Below, piece after piece: positions 1-8,626 of a DNA stretch of 64,000 bases (the first letter of the stretch is position 1; every line of letters starts with the position of its first letter). The notes under the pieces were generated by a model. That model was not told where the DNA came from. It saw only the letters and a list, made by a program, of their open reading frames with translations, and searched no databases. This DNA is from Arenicola marina (lineage: Eukaryota > Annelida > Polychaeta > Arenicolidae). Location of the stretch: NCBI GenBank assembly GCA_964019135.1, contig OZ025248.1, positions 73,228,119-73,292,118 of the forward strand, written 5' to 3'. The translations under genes were made by a program, and so were the position numbers.

Positions 1-74
1 GCGGGTGGAGGTGTCGACTTGTCTCGCTCCTGACTGGAAGCGTCATCTTTAATCTCTTCCACAAGTCTCTTATT
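1..74 (-). CDS. ZNHIT2-like gene, downstream exon (runs off window)
   Basis: On the minus strand a pyrimidine tract ending CTGTCACAG precedes an open frame that begins NKRLVEEIKDD and leads to STPPP at the window edge. It joins the exon at 619-737 in phase 0. An acidic stretch with LVEEI followed by prolines shortly after a PWW motif fits my recollection of ZNHIT2 (zinc-finger HIT domain protein 2, an R2TP/prefoldin-type assembly cofactor). The HIT zinc finger itself is not in the window. The exon is cut by the window edge. The family call rests on motif memory and not on an alignment. Confidence 0.42.
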
Positions 75-350
75 CTGTGACAGACAAATTAAATCGCGTC
101 TGAACTATGGCTGATAATGCTCATATTTAATCTTCAATTACGATTCCCTCCGCCTTTAATTCCCCGTATTATCTGGAATGGCATTACTATATATATCATG
201 ACAATTTTATTTTTGCTAAATCAGTATGCAATAATATTATAAAGCCACAAAATCACGGAGATCCTAAAGAAATTATAGATTTGTGCAAAAGTTGGACCTA
301 CAGAAAGAGAGGATGACATCATAGCTAGCATCGTGTCTAAGTACCTTCCG

Positions 351-607
351 GGGCAGGCCCGGTAGCTCAGTGGGTTAGAGCGCTCGCATTGAGTGTTCTG
401 GTCACCTGAGAGCCTAACGGCACGTGAATTTATGGTTCGAGTCCCGCTGTGGCCATGTCAGTGTGGTCGCAGGATAAAGATCCCATGTCCTTCTTCGCAA
501 AGAGTAGGGGGTTACCCCCGGGGACATGGCTCCACTCTACCTTTCTTCTCCCATTGACGCGATATGACCAGAACTGGTTAACGCGTCCTGAATATACAAC
601 CAACCAA
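351..607 (+). mobile_element. tRNA-derived SINE, full-length copy
   Basis: The head carries an A box (TAGCTCAGTGGGTTAGAGC) and a B box (GGTTCGAGTCC) spaced as in a tRNA. A unique body follows containing AGGGGGTTACCCCCGGGGA and CGCGATATGA, and the element ends in a CAACCAAC tail. A second copy of the same structure lies at 24119-24372 and 3' fragments lie at 1027-1137 and 20480-20530, so this is an interspersed family and not a tRNA gene. It lies in the intron of the ZNHIT2-like gene, about 11 bp from that gene's splice donor. Confidence 0.85.
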
Positions 608-618
608 CCAATCAGTAC

Positions 619-737
619 CTTCCACCAAGGCTGCCGAAACTCCACCATGTTGCCAAGGCGCCCATCCCCCAGCATCACTTCGAACTGCTTCTTCTCGTCG
701 GCCGTCAGACGCTTCCACACGGTGTCGGTGTCGCCAT
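619..737 (-). CDS. ZNHIT2-like gene, internal exon
   Basis: On the minus strand, TTCTCCCGTCAG is followed by a 119-nt open segment and a GTACTG donor. It encodes DTVWKRLTADEKKQFEVML, then GDGRLGNMVEF and RQPWWK. The pattern W-x-x-L-T-x-x-E-x-x-x-F, a short glycine-containing stretch, then a P-W-W motif is what I recall from ZNHIT2 proteins downstream of the zinc finger. The exon starts in phase 1 and ends in phase 0, which matches the next exon at 1-74. Upstream exons were not securely found. An open frame lies at 771-1000 on the same strand but lacks a clear GT donor. Confidence 0.45.
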
Positions 738-1026
738 CTGACGGGAGAACGTAACGGCTCCACGGAATTGTTAAGAAAGCTTTTCGCTTTCATAGTCCTT
801 TCTTCTTTCTCTTGGAGGGTGCGGAGAGAAGTTTGAACTGCCCATCCATTGATACAACATCCCTGTCTTTCTAGCCTCTACTACTTCTCTTGATGATCCT
901 CCAGAACTGCTCATCGCGTTATTCTGATACCTGGTCACCCCATCCTTTAGATCACTCTCAATTGGCCCCACTACACCGGATCTGATGCTACAGACGGAAT
1001 GCCGGGAAACTCGACAGTTCTTAATG
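738..1026 (-). other. intronic or possible upstream exon sequence
   Basis: A minus-strand open frame (about 771-1000, with stretches such as VVGPIESDLKDG and PHPPRERRKDYESEKLS) lies just upstream of the ZNHIT2-like exon. It follows an acceptor-like CAG, but its end lacks a convincing GT donor. It may be coding or a chance open stretch. Confidence 0.2.
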
Positions 1027-1137
1027 AAAGAGTAGGGGGTTACCCCCGGGGACATGGCTCCACTCTCCTTTTCGTCTCCCATTGACGCGATATGAACAAA
1101 AGCGGTTAAAGCGTCCTGAATATACAACCAACCTACC
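1027..1137 (+). mobile_element. SINE 3' fragment
   Basis: This is a 5'-truncated copy of the SINE at 351-607. It starts in the body at AGAGTAGGGGGTTACCCCCG and runs through CGCGATATGA and the CAACCAAC tail. The tRNA head is missing. Confidence 0.75.
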
Positions 1138-1551
1138 ACTTCTCAATATTGACGCTTCTGTATATACATACTTCAGTAAATATGGTGAATACAGAACGCC
1201 CAGTGAAGAGTACCGGCCATACAGGGTGCTTCTCGAATAACTACAAACAGCGACAGTAGTATAGAGCTGAGGGATTAGCTACCCCTAATCCCTCCCCCCC
1301 CCCCCCCGTGGTCGTGCTATAGCGCGACCGAAAATTTTGAACTATCGGTTTGAAAATGTTGACGTTCACGAGTTAATGAAGTCATTAATTTTTGTCAAAA
1401 GTCCTTGTTTCCGTGCTATAGCACGGGGTATAATTAGCATAAATTAGTATGTAAATAGGTATATTCAACAAGGTTATTAATCATTGTTTGTCTATGTTCT
1501 CGTGCTATAGTACACCCACATACGCTCAAACCCAGAATTTACTTGTAACAG
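1138..1551. other. intergenic/intron sequence with GCTATAGC palindromes
   Basis: No coding signal was recognised. A C homopolymer lies near 1293-1307. The core GTGCTATAG occurs three times. The middle copy is the perfect 16-bp palindrome CCGTGCTATAGCACGG at 1411-1426. Upstream polymerase exons (exonuclease region) would be expected here or further left, but I did not find them. Confidence 0.4.
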
Positions 1552-3558
1552 TATTTTCGGGTACGACGCAAACGCACTCTATTTGTCATCATTTATGGAA
1601 GAATTCCCCGTGGGACCCTTTTACCGCCGGCGCATGGAGGATAATTTCAAGTGTCAACGCTCCACCAGATATCTCAGCATGTTCCGATGGATGGATTGGT
1701 TGCAGAGAGTCAACCCTGAACTTCACATTCATCACCAACTAAACCAAGGTCGAGAAGTGAGAGTCGGAAACTATAGACTGGATGGTTTCAACCCGACGGA
1801 CAATCAAGTGTATGAATTTCACGGTGAGTGCACTCGTGTGAATGGGTTATGGTTATGGGTGGATAGGTTGACCCGGCTAGCTATCTGTACTCAAAAACTT
1901 GATGAGTAACGACAAGTAACTAAAGATGATGCATCAGTATATAACGTGTTGCAGGCATTGTAAAATAGAAACTGATGTTAGTTATTATTTTGTTCCTTTC
2001 TACAGGCTGTTACTACCACGGACATGACTGCGTGACCTACGCTGATGAAGGAAAGGAGACAGAGAGACGAATTCGTTTAAAGAAAACGGAAAAACGCACC
2101 CGAATGCTAAGAAAGTTAGGTTATGAAGTTGTTGAAAAGTGGGAGTGTGACTTTCAGAAAGAGATAAAGCAGTCTGAAAGGTTACGTGCTTTTGTCGCCG
2201 AAACTCATCCCCCATTTACAAAACAACACGGAGATGGTGTGGTGTCAACAGAGACTTTGTTGGCGGGTGTACGAGACCAGACTTTCTTCGGGTTCATGGA
2301 GGTGGATATTGAAGTACCTTCAACATGGACAGATCCCTCCATGAAGATCAAGGCGGGGGGAATGAGTCCTAAGGCGTATTTTTCAGAGTTTCCACCATTA
2401 ATATGTACAAGTAATATTGAATTCGAGCACTGGGGACAACACATGCAGAGTTTTGTGGAGGAACATGACTTACCGAAAACTAGCAAACGGTTATTGGTGA
2501 GTGGATTGAAAGCTAAGCGATTGCTCATTACATCTCATTTACTGAAATGGTATTTGGATCACGGACTGCATGTCACCAACATTTATGACGTGGTGGAATA
2601 TGCCCGTATGAAATGTTATCTTCCCTTTGCAGAGAAAGTAACAAAAGCCAGACGTGCGGGTGATTGTGATCCCAAATTTGAATTATTGGCTTCCCTGCAC
2701 AAGTTACAAGGAAATGCGGCTTATGGGTGTTTATTTTTAAACAAAACAAAATTCCGAAACGTGATGTTTTCCTTTGAAAAGGTAAAAGCGTGTCAAAAAG
2801 TGAATGATCCACTGTTCAGAAACTTGAATGAGATCACATCAGACATGGTTGAACTGGAAATGGCTAAAGGTAAAATCTCCATGGATTTATCCATTCAAAA
2901 CGCCATGTTTGTTCTACAAAACGCTAAGAAGCGAATGTTGCAGTTTTATTTCGACTTTTTACGAGTTAGAGTAGATTATAGAAAATTTGAACTGTTAGAG
3001 ACGGATACAGACAGTCTATATTTTGCACTATCCGAGAAGAGTTTGCAAGATGTTCTTCTTCCCGAACACAAAGAGAGTGTGTTGAATGATTTGTATGGAC
3101 ACTGCGGTGAAGAAGACATCAATGCCGATCGGTTCTATTTTCCGAGAGAGTGTTGCGATAGGCACAGAAAACACGACAGTCGCACACCGGGTCTGTTTAA
3201 AGCGGAATACTGCAACGGTCATGTATTTTATGGTTTGTCATCCAAGACAGATCTTGTTGTTGGAGATGATGGTTCTTATAAAATGTCATGTAAGGGCATC
3301 CAAAAGAGCAGAGTGAACAATCCCCGAGAAATATTTCAAGATGTGATAGACAACAAAGCAACCCGTTCTATTACCAATCGCGGTTTCCTTGTTAAAAATA
3401 ATCAGATTTTGACTTACTCGCAAGATAGAGCCGGATTTGCTTATCTGTTTGTCAAAAGGCAGATACAAGCTGATGGAATACATACCCTTCCCCATGACAT
3501 CACGCTATGTCCCTATAGTGATGAGAAGCCAGAAACATGTGAAGACGTTTTAGTGTGA
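1552..3558 (+). CDS. protein-primed family B DNA polymerase (Maverick/Polinton-type), two exons
   Basis: Exon 1 (1552-1823) follows CTTGTAACAG. It contains the palm motif GYDANALYL and ends within FHG. A 182-bp intron (1824-2005, GTGAGT to TTTCTACAG) separates it from exon 2, which begins CYYHGHDC, the usual next residues in these polymerases. Exon 2 continues with GYEVVEKWECDF, motif B KLQGNAAYG (about 2701-2727) and motif C ETDTDSLYF (about 2998-3024), and ends near a YGLSSKT block that I recall close to the C-terminus of this family. The frame is uninterrupted to the stop, and both catalytic motifs are intact. Upstream exonuclease exons were not identified, so the 5' end is incomplete. No capsid, integrase or protease gene of a Maverick is visible nearby. 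It is an endogenous virus-related element gene. A polyadenylation-type AATAAA lies near 3738. Confidence 0.82.
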
Positions 3559-3805
3559 AGCCATTGATGAATGTATTGCATCGGAATAAGTTCGTAAGAT
3601 AAGATCGTAGTATACACATGTGAGTAATTTTAGTTATAATGCTGGAATGTTATGTATCGCGAATTGTATGTTATATATCATCTTGGTAGATATGAATGTT
3701 AGTTTGTATGTTTTGTGTCGAATGTTTTGTGGTACATAATAAATATAATCTACTCTTTATTTGATTCTTTATTTCATATAATCGCATAGACATAACTTTA
3801 CTTAT

Positions 3806-3973
3806 TTAATGGTACTCTTTGGCCAATTGCTCAATGACATCAGTCAACCACATGTAATCGGGCGTTGTCGAAGGTGGTTCTTCATTCGTGGGTTCAACTT
3901 GTGGCATTTTATTCGTCTTACATATGGGTGAGGAAACTTGTACTGTCTCACATCGGGTTGGGACGACATTTAT
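3806..3973 (-). CDS. small terminal exon of an unrecognised gene
   Basis: On the minus strand a strong acceptor (CCGCCCCCTTCTCAG) precedes a 168-nt open frame starting INVVPTRCETVQ and ending WLTDVIEQLAKEYH before a stop. Two AATAAA hexamers (about 3755-3775) follow the stop on the same strand. The transcript would converge on the polymerase gene. I do not recognise the protein. It is rich in Pro, Thr and Glu with a short helical C-terminus. If the neighbouring polymerase belongs to a larger element, this could be part of it. That is inference. Confidence 0.4.
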   Translation of the reverse strand: MNVVPTRCETVQVSSPICKTNKMPQVEPTNEEPPSTTPDYMWLTDVIEQLAKEYH

Positions 3974-3989
3974 CTGAGAAGGGGGCGGT

Positions 3990-4640
3990 GTAGTTATATC
4001 ATGCATATGATAGTATATACCATGGAATACTCTGCTGATACCATGGTATAATTCCGGTGAAACAATGATTTACAATAATAGTTCATGGTAACACTGCACT
4101 CTACATAGTTGGGACTATGGCAGAATGACAAACCACAGTAATACCATGATATTACCAGGGTGCCTGGATATTACCATGGTATAGGGATATATCACAGTAA
4201 TACCATGATATTACCATGGTGACTGGATATTACCATGGTATAATGATATAATGATATACCACAGAAATACCATGATATTGCCATGGTGCCAGGATATTAC
4301 TATGGTATAATGATATACCACAATAATACATTGGTATTACCATGGTATAATGATATACCACAGTAATACCATGGTATTACCATGGTATAATGTTATATAA
4401 TGATATACCACATTAAAACCATATTACCATGGTGCCAGGATATTACTATGGTATCATGATAAACCACAGATATGCCATGATATTACCAAAGTAATACCAT
4501 CGTATACCATGATATATTGTGGTACAGCATGATACTTGGTACAGCATGATACTTGATGGTCAACCATGATATACCATGGTATACCATGGTAATACCATTG
4601 TTTACCATGGTTATGCCATCGTATACCATGGTTTATCATC
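3990..4640. repeat. CCATGG palindrome array
   Basis: The stretch is built almost entirely of TACCATGGTAT, ACCATGATATTACC and ATGATATACCACAGTA variants repeated every roughly 12-45 bp. The core ACCATGGT is self-complementary, so both strands read alike and any segment could extrude as a cruciform. Similar short arrays occur at 29895-29970 and 34995-35335. Confidence 0.85.
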
Positions 4641-4983
4641 TTGTACCCTGGTAGGGGGGGGGGGCTCAAGGCAACTTGTCCCGCGTCTTTACGGTGGTGC
4701 GGTGGGGGAAGGAGGGAGGGGTGTGACCCAATTTAGCTCATCACTGCATATGCATTGGCGGGGATGGAGGAGGCCTGCATGTATGGGGGGGGGGCGGAAA
4801 AGTTCCAGATCCCATTGCGTGAAAACGACTTGTTCTACGTCAATGTTAAGCGTTTTGAGAGATTTTGAGGAGCTGTGTATGTTGGCATTAATCTAGTGTC
4901 TCTAGGACAAATACTAAGGGCGGAAATGGGATTTTTAACATCTTCGTGACTTTGGCCTTTGATGTTGCCTGTTAACGAACTTG
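4641..4983. other. spacer with G-rich runs, no gene seen
   Basis: Two G homopolymers (near 4652 and 4787) flank GC-rich sequence. Open frames here are short and show no recognisable motif. Confidence 0.4.
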
Positions 4984-5455
4984 ACCTTGGTATATCATGA
5001 TAATATTTCTTATCTAAAATATTTATCATGATACTATTTTCTAACTATATTATTTATCATGATATACCATCATAAAGTGAAGTTAATCGTGGCATTTATC
5101 ATGGTATATCATGATAATATTTATTAACTATAGTAGTTACCATGATATATCATGGTATATCATGATATACCTACTATAGTTAGGCAATATTAATATGATG
5201 TATCATGATAATATTTCGTAACTATAGTAGTTATCATGATATACCATGATATTATGCAGGTATTCATGGTATTTACCATGATATATCATGATAATATTTC
5301 TTAACTATAGTAATTATCATGATATACCATGATAATGTGGAGTTTGCTGTGGTATTTACCATGATATATCATGATTATACGTGGCAATGTAGTTTAAAAT
5401 CATGATATTTATCATGGTATATCATGATATACCATGACAGATATCATGATTTTTT
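4984..5455. repeat. ATCATGAT palindrome array
   Basis: Repeats of TATCATGATA and ATCATGATATACCATG alternate with AATATTTCTTAACTATAGTAG at about 40-110 bp spacing. As in the preceding array the core (ATCATGAT) is a perfect palindrome, but the centre is CATG flanked by AT instead of CCATGG. Confidence 0.8.
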
Positions 5456-5587
5456 TTCACCTGGGAGATGATGGTCGGTATTACGTTGCGCCTATGTATA
5501 CTAGCAAACGGTTGCGTTGCCTACCTAAAAACAACGTTGGACCGATAATGCCATGCTGGCTGGGCTATAACAACATATCCCCGCTTC

Positions 5588-5998
5588 CCCATGTCCTTTA
5601 AACCACGTAGATCGGTAATCCCATGCTAAGCTAAGAGGATACTTGGTCATGGCTGTTTTTAACCCGTGACAGCATGCCCGCCCACCTCCCATGTCCCTTA
5701 AAACACCTGGATCGGTGACACAATGCTAAGCTACATTTATATTTGGTCATAGCTCTATTCAGTGCATGTCAATGTGCCCCCCCCCCGCCCCCATTCCCAT
5801 GCCCCTTAATCCAACCGGATCGGTAATCCTATGCTAAGCTAAGGGGAGCCCTGGTCATAGCTATATTCAGCCCATGACAACATGCCCCTCCTCCCAATGT
5901 AGCTGAATTACTGGCTCGGTGATTCAATGCTAAGGTAAGGGGATAGTTGGTCATAGCTAAATTCAGTGCATGACAATGTGTCCTCCCCCCCTCCCCTG
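5588..5998. repeat. ~105-bp tandem repeat, four degenerate units
   Basis: Each unit runs ATGTCCCTTAAA, GGATCGGTAATCC, ATGCTAAGCTAAG, GGTCATAGCTATATTCAG, CATGACAACATGCCCC and a C-rich end. The same unit occurs about 2.3 times at 20230-20478, so it is a dispersed tandem family. Confidence 0.75.
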
Positions 5999-6162
5999 AC
6001 CGTGATCTGGTGCCTTTGAGGTTGAATATAACTACAGATTCATATTAGCATTAACACAAAGCTTCTAGTATACTAAAGATATTCATTGTTCTCATGACTA
6101 TATATTGTTTTTATCTGTATATTTTATTGAATCCATGGCTATTATTGTTTTTTGTATTGCAG

Positions 6163-8212
6163 ATGATCACGATCATAGCAGACATAGAGACGGAGAGGTC
6201 ACAGCCTGGAGGTGGAAGGACGTACAGGGAAGTCTCACTCTAAACTTCGCATTAACTCTCACACTAACTGGCACACTAACTGGCACACTAACTGGCACAC
6301 TAACTGGCACACTAACTGGCACACTAACTGGCACACTGACTGGCACACTAACTGGCGCACTAACTGGCGCACTAACTGGCGCACTAACTGGCGCACTAAC
6401 TGGCGCACTAACTGGCGCACTAACTGGCGCACTAACTAGCGCATTAACTGGCGCACCAACTGGCGCACTAACTGGCGCACTAACTGGCGCACTAACTGGC
6501 GCACTAACTGGCGCACTAACTGGCGCACTAACTGGCGCACTAACTGGCGCACTAACTGACGCACTAACTGGCGCACTAACTGGCGCACCAACTGGCGCAT
6601 TAACTGGCGCACCAACTGGCGCACTAACTGGCGCACTAACTGGCGCAATAACTGGCGCACTAACTGGCGCACTAACTGGCGCACTAACTGGCGCACTAAC
6701 TGGCGCACTAACTGGCGCACTAACTGGCGCACTAACTGGCGCACTAACTGGCGCAATAACTGGCGCAATAACTGGCGCACTAACTGGCGCACTAACTGGC
6801 GCACTAACTGGCGCACTGACTGGCGCACTGACTGGCGCACTGACTGGCGCACTGACTGGCGCACTGACTGGCGCACTAACTGGCGCACTAACTGGCGCAC
6901 TACGCACTAACTGGCGCACTAACTGGCGCACTAACTGGCGCACTGACTGGCGCACTGACTGGCGCACTACGCACTAACTGGCGCACTAACTGGCGCACTA
7001 ACTGGCGCACTAACTGGCGCACTAACTGGCGCACTAACTGGCGCACTAACTGGCGCACTAACTGGCGCACTAACTGGCGCAATAACTGGCGCACTAACTG
7101 GCGCACTAACTGGCGCACTAACTGGCGCACTGACTGGCGCACTGACTGGCGCACTGACTGGCGCACTGACTGGCGCACTGACTGGCGCACTAACTGGCGC
7201 ACTAACTGGCGCACTGCGCACTAACTGGCGCACTAACTGGCGCACTGACTGGCGCACTGACTGGCGCACTACGCACTAACTGGCGCACTAACTGGCGCAC
7301 TAACTGGCGCACTAACTGGCGCAATAACTGGCGCACTAACTGGCGCACTAACTGGCGCACTAACTGGCGCACTAACTGGCGCACTAACTGGCGCACTGAC
7401 TGGCGCACTGACTGGCGCACTGACTGGCGCACTGACTGGCGCACTGACTGGCGCACTAACTGGCGCACTAACTGGCGCACTAACTGGCGCACTAACTGGC
7501 GCACTAACTGGCGCTCTAACTGGCGCACTAACTGGCGCACTGACTGGCGCACTGACTGGCGCACTACGCACTAACTGGCGCAATAACTGGCGCACTAACT
7601 GGCGCACTAACTGGCGCACTAACTGGCGCACTAACTGGCGCACTAACTGGCGCACTGACTGGCGCACTGACTGGCGCACTGACTGGCGCACTGACTGGCG
7701 CACTGACTGGCGCACTAACTGGCGCACTAACTGGCGCACTAACTGGCGCACTAACTGGCGCTCTAACTGGCGCACTAACTGTCGCACTAACTGGCGCACT
7801 AACTGTCGCACTAACTGGCGCACTAACTGGCGCACTAACTGGCGCACTAACTGGCGCACTAACTGGCGCATTAACTGGCGCACTAAATGGCGCACTAACT
7901 GGCGCACTAACTGGCGCACTAACTGGCGCACTGACTGGCGCACTGACTGGCGCACTGACTGGCGCACTGACTGGCGCACTGACTGGCGCACTAACTGGCG
8001 CACTCACTGGCGCACTCACTGGCGCACTCACTGGCACACTCACTGGCACACTCACTGGCACACTCACTGGCACACTCACTGGCACACTCACTGGCACACT
8101 CACTGGCACACTCACTGGCACACTCACTGGCACACTCACTGGCACACTCACTGGCACACTCACAAGGAGAAAGGACGACCCGGATAGGACAGACGTCACG
8201 CCAGTTGCCCAG
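6163..8212 (+). pseudogene. exon-like segment swollen by a 12-bp minisatellite
   Basis: A pyrimidine-rich acceptor (GTTTTTTGTATTGCAG) precedes a frame reading DDHDHSRHRDGEVTAWRWK. About 160 copies of a 12-bp unit (LTGA/LTGT) follow, then RRKDDPDRTDVTPVAQ and a GTAATG donor. The last 17 codons and the donor recur in the exon at 8542-8603, so the minisatellite appears to have grown inside a duplicated exon. The first and last units are in the same frame, but at least five 7-bp irregularities (near 6901, 6967, 7213, 7269 and 7565) shift the frame and produce stops. As assembled it cannot encode one protein. I do not recognise the family. Confidence 0.4.
6240..8165. repeat. 12-bp minisatellite (ACTAACTGGCGC)n with higher-order structure
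   Basis: The unit ACTAACTGGCGC varies mainly as ACTGACTGGCGC, ACTAACTGGCAC (5' end) and ACTCACTGGCAC (3' end). Blocks of five consecutive ACTGAC units recur near 6813, 7130, 7395, 7656 and 7930, giving a higher-order period of about 260-320 bp. Because 12 is a multiple of 3, each frame reads a 4-residue repeat (LTGA and NWRT on plus, SAPV and VRQL on minus). That accounts for the long open frames on both strands. Confidence 0.95.
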
Positions 8213-8266
8213 GTAATGTATTTGGTGCACCCACCATTTATGTGTGTTTAGTTTCCCTTGTTCCAG

Positions 8267-8342
8267 ATCCTGTCCTGACCGGGAACGAGGACGACTGCAG
8301 CGGCCGGTGCCTGCGTGGACATGGCGACACATCCTGGAATGG
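8267..8342 (+). CDS. candidate small exon of the repeat-associated gene
   Basis: GTTTCCCTTGTTCCAG precedes a 76-nt open segment ending at a GTGAGT donor. Two frames are open, one reading DPVLTGNEDDCSGRC and the other SCPDRERGRLQRPVP, so the phase is undecided. The splice signals are the better evidence. It sits between the minisatellite exon and its short duplicate. Confidence 0.3.
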
Positions 8343-8541
8343 GTGAGTGTTGGTCACTTTCCAAGCTTTTAATCTACTGATATTCGAAACCAAGCAATAT
8401 TGCCGAGGTCACTGACTCTGGAGTGTACTCAGTTGTAATATGTAATTAATCTATGCCAATGAGGCTAAATATCCATTGCTTTTTGCCTATATGCGCAGCA
8501 ATCCATTCCCTTCAACTAATCGTTGCCTTTTTTACGCTCAG

Positions 8542-8603
8542 ATCCCGACGACCCAAGGAGAAAGGACGACCCGGATAGGACAGACGTCACGCCAGTTGCC
8601 CAG
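8542..8603 (+). CDS. candidate small exon, duplicate of the minisatellite exon's 3' end
   Basis: TTTTTTACGCTCAG precedes a 62-nt segment reading PDDPRRKDDPDRTDVTPVAQ, followed by the same GTAATG donor and flanking intron (TATTTGGTGCACCCACC) as at 8213. It ends in phase 0, which suits the phase-0 frame of the first terminal-exon candidate at 8817. This is probably the unexpanded form of the exon at 6163-8212. Confidence 0.35.
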
Positions 8604-8626
8604 GTAATGTATTTGGTGCACCCACC

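Noticed and set aside
361..450. Functional tRNA gene at the left end
   Set aside because: The tRNA-like head is followed by a shared body and tail found at another locus, which defines a SINE.
6240..8165. Long open frames on both strands (LTGA, SAPV, VRQL repeats) as real proteins
   Set aside because: They are the frames of a 12-bp repeat. Frame breaks occur at the 7-bp junctions, and no frame spans the array.
6240..8165. CRISPR-like array
   Set aside because: The units are contiguous with no spacers, and the context is eukaryotic.
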